From positions 29,609 through 93,608 of the forward strand of contig CALLJG010000008.1 of the NCBI GenBank assembly GCA_938091335.1: DNA of 64,000 nt, given 5' to 3'. Each line of letters opens with the position of its first letter. Within the stretch, counting starts at the first letter, position 1. The position numbers and the translations under genes were made by a program. This stretch comes from an uncultured Thermodesulfobacterium sp. Lineage in GTDB: Bacteria > Desulfobacterota > Thermodesulfobacteria > Thermodesulfobacteriales > Thermodesulfobacteriaceae. This document shows positions 8,573 through 17,498 of this stretch, in pieces. Below the pieces are notes generated by a model that saw only the letters and a list, made by a program, of their open reading frames with translations, was not told the DNA's origin and ran no database searches.

Positions 8573-9331
8573 TTAACCCCCCAGGCTACATTCATTCAAA
8601 AATTTTAAAGAATTTAACTCAAAAGACAAAAAAAATTTAAAAAATTTTTCACTAATTTTAAAAACCTTTTCCTTAATTAACAATCTCTTTTCTAATTCTT
8701 TCTCTATTTTATAAAGTCTTTCAAACTCATTAGACATTCTTATTAAATCTCTCAATATTTCGATCACCTTTATTTCTAAATACTCACTTTTTATAGTCCT
8801 ACATTTATAACAAACTACACCACCTTCTTCAACAGAAAAATAAAACATTTTCCTAATAAAATATCCGCATTTAATACATTTATATAGTTCTGGTGTCCAT
8901 CCACAAAATTTTAAAATTTTTAATTCAAAAAAAGGCTTCCATAAAGTAAGAAGTTTATTAGCATCAACAGCTTTAATTAAACTTTTTATGAATAAAAAAT
9001 ACTCTATTTTAAGCCCAACAAAACTTATTTTAGAAAGAACTTCCCCTATAAAGGAAAGTAAAATATACTTTTTATAATCTTCTCTTACTTTCTCTGGCAA
9101 AAAAATAAGATCAGCTTTTTCTAAAATAGGAAATTTGCCTTTAGAAGTTTTTCTCAAATAAGCTTTTATAAAATTAAATTCTTCTAAAAGATTCACAAAT
9201 CTTTTATAACTTTTTTGCGCTCCTTTGGCTACACAAAAGATCTTTCCCTTAGGAGTAAAAAGCTCTACTAAAAGATCTATTTCTCCTAATTTTTCCTTTG
9301 AAAGAACTAATGCATCTAAAGAAAAAATCAT
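8573..9331 (-). CDS. recO: DNA repair protein RecO
   Basis: RecO loads RecA on SSB-coated single strands together with RecR. The N-terminal OB fold starts IFSLDALVLSKEKLGEIDLLVELFT with FCVAKGAQKS, as in the family. A zinc-finger-like pair (CIKCGY and CYKC, about residues 155-180) and a helical C-terminus follow. Length (252) is typical. The gene is 3 bp from the downstream end of the surA-like gene and 5 bp from the LOG gene, so it is co-transcribed. Confidence 0.9.
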   Translation of the reverse strand: MIFSLDALVLSKEKLGEIDLLVELFTPKGKIFCVAKGAQKSYKRFVNLLEEFNFIKAYLRKTSKGKFPILEKADLIFLPEKVREDYKKYILLSFIGEVLSKISFVGLKIEYFLFIKSLIKAVDANKLLTLWKPFFELKILKFCGWTPELYKCIKCGYFIRKMFYFSVEEGGVVCYKCRTIKSEYLEIKVIEILRDLIRMSNEFERLYKIEKELEKRLLIKEKVFKISEKFFKFFLSFELNSLKFLNECSLGG

Positions 9332-9333
9332 TT

Positions 9334-10278
9334 TTATAAATAAATTCTAATATACCTTTTTTCTTCAAGCTCTTTGATCCATTTTTCTAATAAAGCCTCA
9401 GCTTTTAATTGAAATAAATCTTGATACAATTTTTCTCGCATTTCTTCAAAACTTGGAGGATTCCCAGTTTCAACTTTTAATAACCTTATGATATAAAATT
9501 CATTATTCTTTTTTATAAGTGGAGTAACTTCTCCAGGAGATATTTTTTCAAGACTCTGTAAAACCTCAAAAGTTATTTCTTCTTTTTTAAATTTTTCTTC
9601 TTTTAGAAATTTTACTTTGGAAGAATGACTTTGATAAAGTTCTTCAAAATTTTTTCCTTTAAGAATTTCTTCATATATGAAATTAGCCAAACTTTCGTCT
9701 TCTTTTATGATCAAAATGGATAACCAATATTTAGGTGATATATCATATTTTTTAATTGCTTCTTCATAAGCTCTTTTTAATTCATCTTCTGTAATTACAA
9801 TCTTCTCACTTACTTGAAATTGAATTAATTTGATTTTTAATAACTCTTCTCTAAGTTTTTCTTTATACTTTTCATAATCTATCCCTTGAATTTTTAAGTA
9901 TTCTTTTAATTTTTCTTCTCCACCTCTAGCTTTTACTTCAGTTATTAAAAATCTTTCTAATTCTTCATCTGAAACAGTTATTCCATATTTTTTAGCTTCT
10001 ATTCTTAAAAGAGTATCTTCTATCCAAGCCTTTAATACTTTTTCCCTTATTTGTTTTTTTGTCCTTTCTTTTTCTTCAAAAGGCAATTTTGGATCTACAA
10101 ATTTTTCAAAAAATGGTTTACATATTTCATCTAATTCATAAAGTGTAAGAAATTCCTCTCCTACTACAGCAATTACTTTATTTATTATTTCTGCAGAAAA
10201 TCCTAAAGAAGAAAAATTGATCCAAAAAAGAAAAAAGAAAAGGATAAGATTCCTAAAAATTTTATTTTTCATTTTCAA
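9334..10278 (-). CDS. SurA-like periplasmic chaperone / peptidyl-prolyl isomerase
   Basis: A signal peptide (FRNLILFFFLFWINFSSLGFSA) is followed by a SurA N-terminal chaperone region beginning INKVIAVVGEEFLTLYELD (about 30-170). A degenerate PpiC-type domain follows (about 185-300). The parvulin core is weak, so isomerase activity is doubtful while chaperone activity for outer-membrane proteins is likely. At 314 residues it is shorter than E. coli SurA, with one PPIase domain instead of two. The start overlaps the end of degP by 17 bp. Together with the separate ppiC gene upstream it forms an envelope-folding cluster. Confidence 0.85.
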   Translation of the reverse strand: MKMKNKIFRNLILFFFLFWINFSSLGFSAEIINKVIAVVGEEFLTLYELDEICKPFFEKFVDPKLPFEEKERTKKQIREKVLKAWIEDTLLRIEAKKYGITVSDEELERFLITEVKARGGEEKLKEYLKIQGIDYEKYKEKLREELLKIKLIQFQVSEKIVITEDELKRAYEEAIKKYDISPKYWLSILIIKEDESLANFIYEEILKGKNFEELYQSHSSKVKFLKEEKFKKEEITFEVLQSLEKISPGEVTPLIKKNNEFYIIRLLKVETGNPPSFEEMREKLYQDLFQLKAEALLEKWIKELEEKRYIRIYL

Positions 10279-11755
10279 TTTTTAAGATTACATAACGTCT
10301 TCCTTTTGAGGTGTTAATACCTAATAGAACTTTTCTAGTTTGTAAAGAAGGAGCCAAAGCTTGAAAAAATTCTTGAAGATTATTAACCCTTTTACGATTT
10401 ACTTCATCAATTACTAAACCTGGAATAAGTCCTGCATAGTCTGCAGGTGTTTCAGGATAAACCTCAGTAATTATAACACCTTTCGTATTTGAAAGTCCTA
10501 ATTTCTTTGCTATCGCAGAATTAATATTATCTACTGCTAATCCCAAAGTTTCTAAAAACTCTTCCAATTCTTTAAATTCTGCCTGAGATATCAAAAAACC
10601 TTCCTTAGGAGCTTCTATTTCTACTGTTAATTCAGTTTCTTTTCCATTTCTTATTACTTTTAGATTTACAGAAGTTCCAGGTTTAGTAAGAAGAACATAA
10701 TTTTTAAGATCATAAGAATTTTTAACAGCTTTTCCATTATATCCTATAATTACATCTTTTTCTTTTATACCCCCTTTTTCTGCAGGTGAACCAGGTTTTA
10801 CTTCTGTTACAAGAGCTCCTTCATTAATTTTTAAACCTAACTCCTTAGCCAAAGATGGTGTCAAATCTTGAAGAGATACTCCCAAAAAACCTCTTTCTAC
10901 TTTTCCTTTAGATTTTAACTGTTCTACTACAGCTTTTACTATATTACTGGGAATTGCAAAACCTATACCCATATAACCGCCTGATCTACTAAAAATAGCA
11001 GTATTCATTCCAATCACTTCTCCTTTTAAATTAAGAAGAGGTCCACCTGAATTTCCTGGATTTATAGCTGCATCAGTCTGAATAAAATCTTCAATGTCAG
11101 AAATTCCTATTCCACTTCTTCCTTTAGCACTTATTACTCCCACAGTAACAGTATGAGAAAGACCAAAAGGATTACCAATAGCAATTACCCATTCTCCAAC
11201 CTTAATTAAATCAGAATTGCCAAGTGGTAAAGTAGGCAAGTCTTTAGCATTCACTTTAAGAAGAGCTATATCTGAAAAAGGATCTGTTCCTATTATTTTT
11301 GCAGAAAAACTTCTTCCGTCTATTAACTTTACAGTAATATTTTGGGCTCCTTGAATGACATGATTGTTAGTGACAATGTATCCATCTGAAGAAATTATAA
11401 ATCCTGAACCTGCTCCCCTTTGTCTATACCGTGGAATAGAGAAAAACTTTTTAAAAAATTCATCCTTAAAAAAATCAAAAGGAAAAACATCACGAGGTAA
11501 TGAAACTATTCTTTCAGTTTCAATATATACCACTGCAGGAGCTGCTTTTTCTGCAACATACGAAAAAGCTTCAGAAAGTTCATAAGCTTTTCCTAAAACC
11601 GAAGAAGAAATATTAGTTCCGTCTTGAGCTATTAATTTTTTGGAACTAAAAATTCCTACTTTATCAACAAATGTTTTAGCAAAAACTCCAAAAATAAAAC
11701 TTAAAAATACTAAAAATATAATTAACCTATATGAATTCATTGAAAGCTTTCTCAT
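10262..11755 (-). CDS. degP: Do/DegP-family periplasmic serine protease
   Basis: This 497-residue HtrA-type protease/chaperone degrades or holds misfolded envelope proteins. An N-terminal hydrophobic anchor or signal (about 9-27) is followed by the trypsin-like domain with His in TNNHVIQGA, Asp in SDIALLKV and Ser in NPGNSGGPLL. Two PDZ domains follow (about 285-375 and 400-490), with GFLGVSLQDL at the start of the first. The ATG at 11755 and one five codons later (MNSYRL) are both possible starts. An AAGGAG lies very close to the first. The gene overlaps the YprB-like gene by 29 bp. Confidence 0.95.
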   Translation of the reverse strand: MRKLSMNSYRLIIFLVFLSFIFGVFAKTFVDKVGIFSSKKLIAQDGTNISSSVLGKAYELSEAFSYVAEKAAPAVVYIETERIVSLPRDVFPFDFFKDEFFKKFFSIPRYRQRGAGSGFIISSDGYIVTNNHVIQGAQNITVKLIDGRSFSAKIIGTDPFSDIALLKVNAKDLPTLPLGNSDLIKVGEWVIAIGNPFGLSHTVTVGVISAKGRSGIGISDIEDFIQTDAAINPGNSGGPLLNLKGEVIGMNTAIFSRSGGYMGIGFAIPSNIVKAVVEQLKSKGKVERGFLGVSLQDLTPSLAKELGLKINEGALVTEVKPGSPAEKGGIKEKDVIIGYNGKAVKNSYDLKNYVLLTKPGTSVNLKVIRNGKETELTVEIEAPKEGFLISQAEFKELEEFLETLGLAVDNINSAIAKKLGLSNTKGVIITEVYPETPADYAGLIPGLVIDEVNRKRVNNLQEFFQALAPSLQTRKVLLGINTSKGRRYVILKIENEK

Positions 11756-12347
11756 TCTCCTTCCCCTCCTTTTCTAATAGTCTAAATACAACATAATCCA
11801 TAATCTTTTTTAAATTAATCACATCTTCTTTATTATAAAGAATGAGCATTTCAAGAGATTTTTTATCCTCTTCTTCTATCCATTTTTTCCATAACTTAAC
11901 TGCATCATAACCATTTAAGCCCTCAGTTTTACGATAAATACCTAAAACCTTTTCAATCTTTTTCAATCCGCCTTTTATTCCTAATTGCTGCGTTAAAAAA
12001 AACAAATCTATATGAATTAAAGGTGTTTCCAAGAAAGAAAAAGTTTTTTTTATAAAAGGAAGATCAAAGTTTTCTCCTCCAAAACTAATCCAAATAGGAG
12101 TAAATGTAAGAATTTCTAAAGCCTTTTCTAAATTTATGTATTTAATAAAATGGTAATAGTGGGAATTTTTATATATACCGATTAAAGTAATATTATTTCT
12201 TTCTTTTGATAATCCTTCAGTTTCTATATCTAAAAATAAAACTTCTGAAGGAAAATAAAGATAAACTTTCCATAAATTTTGAGAGGAAAGATTTAATTTT
12301 TGAATTTTTTCTCTAAATTCCCTTATTAAATAATTACTTTTGTCCAT
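11727..12347 (-). CDS. YprB-like ribonuclease H-fold exonuclease
   Basis: The 206-residue protein fits the RNase_H_2 (YprB) family of DEDD-type 3'-5' exonucleases. The first acidic pair lies in VLFLDIETEGLS, the second motif in FGGENFDLPFI, a helix with IHIDLFFL follows, and the last acidic residue is in LYNKEDVINLKKIM. It lacks the TPR or SbcB-like extensions seen in some members. Its overlap with both degP (29 bp) and ppiC (14 bp) shows operon membership. Substrate (DNA or RNA) is unknown. Confidence 0.85.
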   Translation of the reverse strand: MDKSNYLIREFREKIQKLNLSSQNLWKVYLYFPSEVLFLDIETEGLSKERNNITLIGIYKNSHYYHFIKYINLEKALEILTFTPIWISFGGENFDLPFIKKTFSFLETPLIHIDLFFLTQQLGIKGGLKKIEKVLGIYRKTEGLNGYDAVKLWKKWIEEEDKKSLEMLILYNKEDVINLKKIMDYVVFRLLEKEGKENEKAFNEFI

Positions 12348-13236
12348 TTTTAGATTCTTTGTTTTTAAAATTTAAATAAATTTTGGGTTGATATTCTTTA
12401 GAAAGATCTTCTAAAATTTTACCCATAAGTTGTTCTTCTTTTTCTTGAAAACAATCCTCTTTAGCTAATTCCTTAACTTTTTCAAAGGGTAAAATTTTTT
12501 CGGGAAATTTTTCCTCTACTTTTATAATGTGATATCCGTAAGGGGATTTAATTGGTTGACTTATCTCTCCGGCTTTAAGTTGAAAAACTTCTTTTTCAAA
12601 TTCTGGAATGGTTTGACCTTTTTTAATAATCCCCAAATCTCCTCCTTTTTCTCTAGATCCAGTATCATCTGAATAAATTTTAGCTAATTCTTCAAATTTT
12701 GCTCCTTTTAAAAGTTGATTTCTTATTTTATTGGCTTTATTGAGTGCCTCTTCCTGAGTTTTTTTATCAGCCTCTTTGGGAACATAAATTAAAATATGTT
12801 TAATATGAACACTTTCTGGCTCTTTATATTTTTCCTTATTTTTTTCATAATATTCTTTTATTTCTTTCTCAGTTATTTCTAATTTTTGTACTTTTTTTTC
12901 AAAATACTTTTTGGCTAAAAGCATTTTCTCTAATTCTACAAGTTCTTTTTTTATTTCTGGATCATTTTCTAATCCTTTATTTTTAGCTTCAAGAGCTAAC
13001 ATAGAAATCTGAATCCATCTATTAATCAAAGTTTTTATTATTTCATCTCTAAACTCTGGATTAGAATTTAAAAGTTGTTGAATTTGAGAATCTCTTTCTA
13101 TTAATTCATTTAAATCTTTCTCATATAATTTATAAGGTCCTACTTCAGCTACAATTTTTCCTTCATCTGCTAAAATTATTGATAAATTAAATACTATACT
13201 TAATCCTATCAAAATAAAAATAAATAGTTTTTTCAT
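12334..13236 (-). CDS. PpiC-type peptidyl-prolyl cis-trans isomerase, periplasmic
   Basis: A signal peptide (KKLFIFILIGLSIVFNLSIILA) is followed by a helical SurA_N-like region and a canonical parvulin domain (about 140-245). The parvulin motifs are HIKHILIYVP, FEELAKIYSDDTGSREKGGDLG and SPYGYHIIKV. The 300-residue product probably folds exported proteins, like PrsA or PpiD relatives. A GGAGG-type Shine-Dalgarno precedes the ATG. It belongs to the same operon as degP and the surA-like gene. Confidence 0.93.
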   Translation of the reverse strand: MKKLFIFILIGLSIVFNLSIILADEGKIVAEVGPYKLYEKDLNELIERDSQIQQLLNSNPEFRDEIIKTLINRWIQISMLALEAKNKGLENDPEIKKELVELEKMLLAKKYFEKKVQKLEITEKEIKEYYEKNKEKYKEPESVHIKHILIYVPKEADKKTQEEALNKANKIRNQLLKGAKFEELAKIYSDDTGSREKGGDLGIIKKGQTIPEFEKEVFQLKAGEISQPIKSPYGYHIIKVEEKFPEKILPFEKVKELAKEDCFQEKEEQLMGKILEDLSKEYQPKIYLNFKNKESKNGQK

Positions 13237-13253
13237 AAAATTAATTCCTCCTA

Positions 13254-14030
13254 TTATTTTATTTTTGTTTCTGGCGGAAAATAGCCAGGACCAGCCACTT
13301 TCCCCGGATAAATAATAGACTTTTTCCCAAATAAAGTACCTGGTTGTAAAACTACATTACATCCAGTCTGACTTTTATCACCTAAAATAGCACCTAACTT
13401 TTTCAAACCAGTATTAAATGTTTTTTTGTTAATTGTTAAAATTATTTCTTTTTTTGAAAATTTCAAGTTAGCAAGTTTAGTACCTGCTCCAAGATTTACC
13501 TCTTTTCCTAAAATACTATCCCCCACATAAGCAAAATGAGCAGCTTTAGCATAACTTAAAATAATACTATTTTTTACTTCAGTAGCATGACCTATTATAG
13601 CTTTTTCACCTGTATATACATTTCCTCTAATATAAGCTCCTTGTCTTATTTGTGTTCCTTTAGAAAAGTAAGCCGGAGTAAATATTACAGCAAAAGGTTC
13701 TACTATCACATTTTTTTCAAAAAAAATTTTTTTACCCATTAACACAGAACCAGCTTTTAAAATAGCTCCTTCCATTTTTTGTCCTTGAAAATAATAATCT
13801 TCCTGATAAATCTCTATCTCTTTTAAAGGAATAACTTCTCCTTCAGATGTAAAAAATAAACTTTCTTGAAGAGGAACTTCTATTGGAATATTTTTATTTA
13901 TTTCAGCAATATTATCTAAAAGATATTCCTTTAAATATTTTAATGATTCCCAAGGAAAAGCATTTTTAAAAAGGGTATTTATTTTTTCCTTTTCTAAATC
14001 TTCAAAAAAACAATCTAAAGTTATTTCCAT
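13254..14030 (-). CDS. Left-handed beta-helix acyltransferase-like protein (GlmU C-terminal-like)
   Basis: The protein (258 residues) has no nucleotidyltransferase domain but contains hexapeptide-repeat turns typical of a left-handed beta helix (for example GTQIRQGAYIRGNVYTGEKA and GKEVNLGAGTKLANLKF). The GAGT(K)LAN-like segment resembles the acetyl-CoA-binding region of GlmU. A plausible role is sugar-nucleotide acetylation or scaffolding in envelope synthesis, but the substrate is not evident. It is the first gene of the operon. Its ATG lies only about 4 nt from the predicted transcription start. Confidence 0.75.
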   Translation of the reverse strand: MEITLDCFFEDLEKEKINTLFKNAFPWESLKYLKEYLLDNIAEINKNIPIEVPLQESLFFTSEGEVIPLKEIEIYQEDYYFQGQKMEGAILKAGSVLMGKKIFFEKNVIVEPFAVIFTPAYFSKGTQIRQGAYIRGNVYTGEKAIIGHATEVKNSIILSYAKAAHFAYVGDSILGKEVNLGAGTKLANLKFSKKEIILTINKKTFNTGLKKLGAILGDKSQTGCNVVLQPGTLFGKKSIIYPGKVAGPGYFPPETKIK

Positions 14031-14040
14031 ATGGTTAACT

Positions 14041-14068
14041 ATTATAACCTACCCAAAAATCTTGTCAA
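14041..14068 (-). promoter_or_regulatory. Near-consensus sigma70-type promoter for the 14,030-to-5,673 operon
   Basis: On the minus strand TTGACA (14063-14068) and TATAAT (14041-14046) are separated by 16 bp. The expected start, 6-8 nt past the -10, lies at about 14034, leaving roughly 4 nt before the ATG at 14030, so the message would be nearly leaderless. Confidence 0.75.
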
Positions 14069-14104
14069 AATAAATTTTTTGATTAAATTTATAAATAAAC
14101 TTTT

Positions 14105-14178
14105 GCCCCTGTAGCTCAATAGGAAAGAGCAGCGGCCTTCTAAGCCGTAGGTTGGGGGTTCGAGTCCCTCCAGGGGCA
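14105..14178 (+). tRNA. tRNA-Arg (anticodon TCT)
   Basis: The 74-nt sequence folds as a complete cloverleaf: acceptor GCCCCTG/CAGGGGC, D stem GCTC/GAGC, anticodon stem GCGGC/GCCGT around loop CTTCTAA (anticodon TCT), T stem GGGGG/CCCTC with loop TTCGAGT, and discriminator A. CCA is not encoded. A TATAAA at 14090-14095 is a plausible -10. rpmE begins 18 nt downstream, so the two may share a transcript. Confidence 0.97.
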
Positions 14179-14196
14179 TTTTATGGAGGTAAAATA

Positions 14197-14421
14197 ATGA
14201 AAAAGGGTATCCATCCTCAGTATTATTCCGATGCTATAGTAAAATGTGCTTGTGGAAATGAATTTACAGTAGGATCTACCAAAAAAGAAATTAAAGTCGA
14301 AATCTGTTCTAAATGCCATCCATTTTTTACAGGAGAATTAAAGTTTATTGATACTGAAGGAAGAATTGAAAAATTTATGAAAAAATATGAAGATTTTTAT
14401 GGTTCTCAAAAAGAAAAATAA
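14197..14421 (+). CDS. rpmE: 50S ribosomal protein bL31 (zinc-binding form)
   Basis: The 74-residue product starts [10 protein letters not shown] and has the CACG and CSKC pairs of the zinc-containing C+ form of L31. The ORF track opens upstream at 14152, but that start lies inside the tRNA. I use the ATG at 14197, preceded by TGGAGGT. It is followed 5 bp later by prfA, a frequent arrangement in bacteria. Confidence 0.96.
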   Translation: MKKGIHPQYYSDAIVKCACGNEFTVGSTKKEIKVEICSKCHPFFTGELKFIDTEGRIEKFMKKYEDFYGSQKEK

Positions 14422-14426
14422 ATTTT

Positions 14427-15533
14427 ATGGGACTTGCAAAATTATATTTCACTAAATTGGAAAATTTAGAAAAGAATTTTGAAGAAATTTCAGCTAAACT
14501 TACAGATCCTTCTATAATTTCTGACAGAGAAACCTATACAAAATTAGCCAAAGAACATTCAGAACTTTCAGAAATAGTGGATACCTTCAGGGAATATAAA
14601 AAAATACTTCATCAAATAGAAGAAAATAAAAAAATCATAGAAGAAGAGACAGATGAAGAATTAATAGAATTGGCAAAAGAGGAACTAAAAAATTTAGAAT
14701 CCCATTTAGAAAATCTTGAAAAAAAATTACCAATTCTTCTTTTACCTAAGGATCCTAATGATGAAAAAAACGTTATTTTAGAAATTAGAGCAGGTGCAGG
14801 TGGAGAAGAAGCTGCACTTTTTGCAGCTGAACTTTTAAGAATGTATCAAAGATATGCTGAAAAGAAAGGATGGAAATTGGAAATACTTGACGCTAATGAA
14901 ACTGGTTTAGGAGGCTTAAAAGAAGTTATAGCCAAAATAGAAGGAAAAGGGGCTTATAGTAGATTAAAATACGAAAGTGGAGTTCATAGAGTTCAAAGAG
15001 TACCTATAACTGAATCTTCAGGAAGAATTCATACTTCTACAGTTACTGTGGCTGTTTTACCAGAAGTTGATGAGGTAACTATAGAAATTCGTCCTGAAGA
15101 TTTAAAAATAGAAACTATGAGAGCAAGTGGGCATGGAGGGCAACATGTTAATAAAACAGAAACTGCAGTAAGAATTACTCATATTCCTACTGGAATAGTA
15201 GTAACCTGTCAAAATGAAAGAAGTCAATATCAAAATAAAATAACTGCATTAAAAATTTTAAGAGCAAAACTTTATGAACTAGCTCAGAGAGAACAAAATG
15301 AAAAGATTCAAAAAGAAAGGAAATCTCAAGTAGGAACAGGGGAAAGAAGCGAAAAAATTCGCACTTATAATTATCCTCAAAATAGGATAACTGATCATCG
15401 TATAGGTTTAACTGTTTATAATCTTCCTCAAGTGTTAGACGGAGAATTAGATGAATTTATAGAAGCTCTTATTACTTATTATAGAACAGAAGCTTTAAAG
15501 CGAGAAGAAGCAAAATTAAGTTTAGTTGCTTAA
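14427..15533 (+). CDS. prfA: Peptide chain release factor 1
   Basis: RF1 terminates translation at UAA and UAG. The 368-residue protein has the catalytic GGQ in [13 protein letters not shown]. The codon-recognition region carries PIT where RF1 usually has PA/VT, and the RF1-type HRVQRVP...GRIHTST segment is present. RF2's SPF tripeptide is absent. The coiled-coil N-terminal domain is normal. No obvious Shine-Dalgarno is seen, so translation is probably coupled to rpmE. Confidence 0.97.
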   Translation: MGLAKLYFTKLENLEKNFEEISAKLTDPSIISDRETYTKLAKEHSELSEIVDTFREYKKILHQIEENKKIIEEETDEELIELAKEELKNLESHLENLEKKLPILLLPKDPNDEKNVILEIRAGAGGEEAALFAAELLRMYQRYAEKKGWKLEILDANETGLGGLKEVIAKIEGKGAYSRLKYESGVHRVQRVPITESSGRIHTSTVTVAVLPEVDEVTIEIRPEDLKIETMRASGHGGQHVNKTETAVRITHIPTGIVVTCQNERSQYQNKITALKILRAKLYELAQREQNEKIQKERKSQVGTGERSEKIRTYNYPQNRITDHRIGLTVYNLPQVLDGELDEFIEALITYYRTEALKREEAKLSLVA

Positions 15534-15887
15534 ATGATTTCCCATTATAGTTTCGGATTACTTATTTTTAAAAATCAGACCTTTAATAAGGATCTTATAA
15601 TCATTAAGACTTCTAATAAAGAAAAAATTTTACCTAACTGGTGGAGAAAAGAAGGGCATAGATTACAAATTGAAGATTTAGAAGAAGTTTGGAAAGAACC
15701 TATAGAATTTCTAATTATTGGAACAGGAGCTAGTGGATTAATGAAAGTTGATAAGGAAGTTGAAAAAAAAGCAAAAAAATTAAATATAAAAATAGAAACT
15801 TATCTTACAAATAAAGCTATCAACAGATTTAATGAACTTTATTCTTCCAATAATTTATTAGCTGGAGCTTTTCATCTAACTTGTTAA
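15534..15887 (+). CDS. Mth938 domain-containing protein
   Basis: The 117-residue protein matches the small MTH938-like family (DUF498, also found in NDUFAF3). The signature is PNWWRKEGHRLQIEDL followed by the glycine-rich LIIGTGASGLMKV and a TNKAINRFNEL helix. The biochemical function in bacteria is unknown. Its ATG immediately follows the prfA stop (zero spacing), so it is probably translationally coupled. It converges on the CsgG-like gene. Confidence 0.88.
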   Translation: MISHYSFGLLIFKNQTFNKDLIIIKTSNKEKILPNWWRKEGHRLQIEDLEEVWKEPIEFLIIGTGASGLMKVDKEVEKKAKKLNIKIETYLTNKAINRFNELYSSNNLLAGAFHLTC

Positions 15888-15888
15888 T

Positions 15889-16950
15889 TTATTCCCATCT
15901 CCAGGGATTGTCTTTTGATTCTGGTTTTTGCAAATAAGATGAACTTTGAGGTAAAGAAGGAGGTAAAGTGTTGTTTACCTCAGGGGAAGAAACAGATTGA
16001 ATAACTTGTTGATTTTGAGGAGTCTGAGTAACAGGTACTACCTGAGTAGGATATAAAAGGGGTTTTTCTTTTTCACCAAAAGGCCATATTCGAGACCAAA
16101 CTTTTGAAAGAAATCCCTCTTTTTGAGAATAGTAGTAATAAGCAGGTGGTGGAGAATAAGGATAATAAGGTTGTGGAGGATAAACAGGAGGATAATTAGA
16201 AAAATTAGAAGTTGTAGCATTTTTGCTCTTTTCCTCTTCCTCTTTAGCCCATCCTATAGTTCCTGTAGATAAATCAATCACTAAATTTTTAGTTAATCCT
16301 TCTATAAAGGGTTCTCCATAAGGATTTTTTGCTCTTGTTACTACCGGCTTTGTCTCACGAGGTGTGGTAGGGTAAAGATAGGGAGCATAATAGTAATACC
16401 CTCTTTCAGGATGTTCCTTTCCGAAACCGTACGGCGCCATTACATAGTAAGGTTCTTCCTGATAAAAATCTTCCTCTTTTCCTTCAATATATTTTTTAGC
16501 TTTTCTTGCAAACCTTCCAAGCTGAGGAATAATTTCTGAGACATTTTTTACTTCTTGGAAAAATTGAGCAGGTTTTTTCTCCTCTGATAAATCTAAGATT
16601 TGAGCATCTATACTAACTGCCTCTCCTAAAACAGTTACACTTCCCCATATTACATAATCGGATTTAAATTTAATCCCAAAATCTTTAGCTAACTCTTTAT
16701 TTATTTTTTCATAATTTTTAAGCTCCTCTTTTACTTTTTCCATCTCTATTATCTCAATTTTTGATGGAACAAATAAGCGACTAACTAACATTCCAGGTAT
16801 GGCATCTTTTAAGTAATAATATTCTTGAGAAGAATAAACCTCAAAAGGTAAAATCAAAACCTTTTTAGAAACTATTGTATTTTCTTGAGCCCAATTTTTA
16901 GAAAAACATAAAAAAAGACCTAAGATTAAAAAAAATAAAACTTTTTTCAT
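15889..16950 (-). CDS. CsgG/LpoB-like periplasmic protein with Pro/Tyr-rich tail
   Basis: A signal peptide (KKVLFFLILGLFLCFSKNWA) precedes a CsgG/TolB-N-like domain (about 25-150) with VLILPFEVYSSQEYYYLKDAI and YVIWGSVTVLGEAVSIDAQILDL, as found in LpoB, CsgG and FlgO-type proteins. The second half is a Pro/Tyr/Ser-rich, low-complexity segment (YPPVYPPQPYYPYSPPP), probably extended in the periplasm. There is no lipobox Cys. I set the start at 16950 (MKKVLFF), 6 nt after AAGGTGGTG, rather than the upstream MVIF codon. The partner is unknown. A strong promoter lies upstream. Confidence 0.75.
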   Translation of the reverse strand: MKKVLFFLILGLFLCFSKNWAQENTIVSKKVLILPFEVYSSQEYYYLKDAIPGMLVSRLFVPSKIEIIEMEKVKEELKNYEKINKELAKDFGIKFKSDYVIWGSVTVLGEAVSIDAQILDLSEEKKPAQFFQEVKNVSEIIPQLGRFARKAKKYIEGKEEDFYQEEPYYVMAPYGFGKEHPERGYYYYAPYLYPTTPRETKPVVTRAKNPYGEPFIEGLTKNLVIDLSTGTIGWAKEEEEKSKNATTSNFSNYPPVYPPQPYYPYSPPPAYYYYSQKEGFLSKVWSRIWPFGEKEKPLLYPTQVVPVTQTPQNQQVIQSVSSPEVNNTLPPSLPQSSSYLQKPESKDNPWRWE

Positions 16951-16986
16951 AAATATCACCACCTTTTTAACAAGTAAAGTAATAAA

Positions 16987-17015
16987 ATAATAACCTATTT
17001 TAAAAATTTTGTCAA
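16987..17015 (-). promoter_or_regulatory. Sigma70-type promoter for the CsgG-like gene
   Basis: The minus strand reads TTGACA (17010-17015), a 17-bp spacer, then TATTAT (16987-16992), followed by a Shine-Dalgarno and the ATG at 16950. The -35 is perfect and the spacing optimal. Confidence 0.75.
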
Positions 17016-17085
17016 AATATAAAAAGCTATCAAAAATTTCAATCTTTGTTATATTTATACAAATAAATATGTAAGGAGGGGAAAA

Positions 17086-17493
17086 ATGAAAGTGGTGATA
17101 GCTTATGATGGATCTAAAGATTCTAAAGAAGGATTAAAAATAGCTCAAAAATTTTTAAAAGAAATGATTGATGAAGTAACTCTTCTTTATATAGTTCGTA
17201 AAAGAGAAGAAATGAAAAAAGAGGAAGAAGAAAAAGAAATAGAAAAAGCTAAAAAACTTTTAGACGAAGCTAAAAATGAACTGAAGGATGCCTTTAAGAT
17301 AAAAACTGAGATAATTTTAGATTATTCTATAGCTGAAGCAATTCTTCAATTTGTAGAAAAAGAAGAAGCTGATCTTTTAGTTATGGGAGCACGGGGAGTA
17401 AGACCTGATATCATTAGATATACCTTAGGTAGTACAGCAGCAAAAGTAGTTAATTTTGCTCCTTGTTCTATATATATTGCTAAGAAAAAATAA
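17086..17493 (+). CDS. Universal stress protein family protein
   Basis: The 135-residue UspA-fold protein starts MKVVIAYDGSKDSKEGLK and ends with the ATP-binding GARGVRPDIIRYTLGSTAAKVV, close to the G-2x-G-9x-G(S/T) motif, so it probably binds ATP. A lysine/glutamate-rich stretch (about 44-66) replaces the usual loop. A strong AAGGAGGGG precedes the ATG. It lies 5 bp before the hemX-like gene and may share its transcript. Confidence 0.92.
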   Translation: MKVVIAYDGSKDSKEGLKIAQKFLKEMIDEVTLLYIVRKREEMKKEEEEKEIEKAKKLLDEAKNELKDAFKIKTEIILDYSIAEAILQFVEKEEADLLVMGARGVRPDIIRYTLGSTAAKVVNFAPCSIYIAKKK

Positions 17494-17498
17494 AAATA

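Noticed and set aside
14152-14196. Upstream extension of rpmE given by the ORF track
   Set aside because: It lies in the tRNA-Arg 3' half. The ATG at 14197 has a Shine-Dalgarno and the usual L31 N-terminus.
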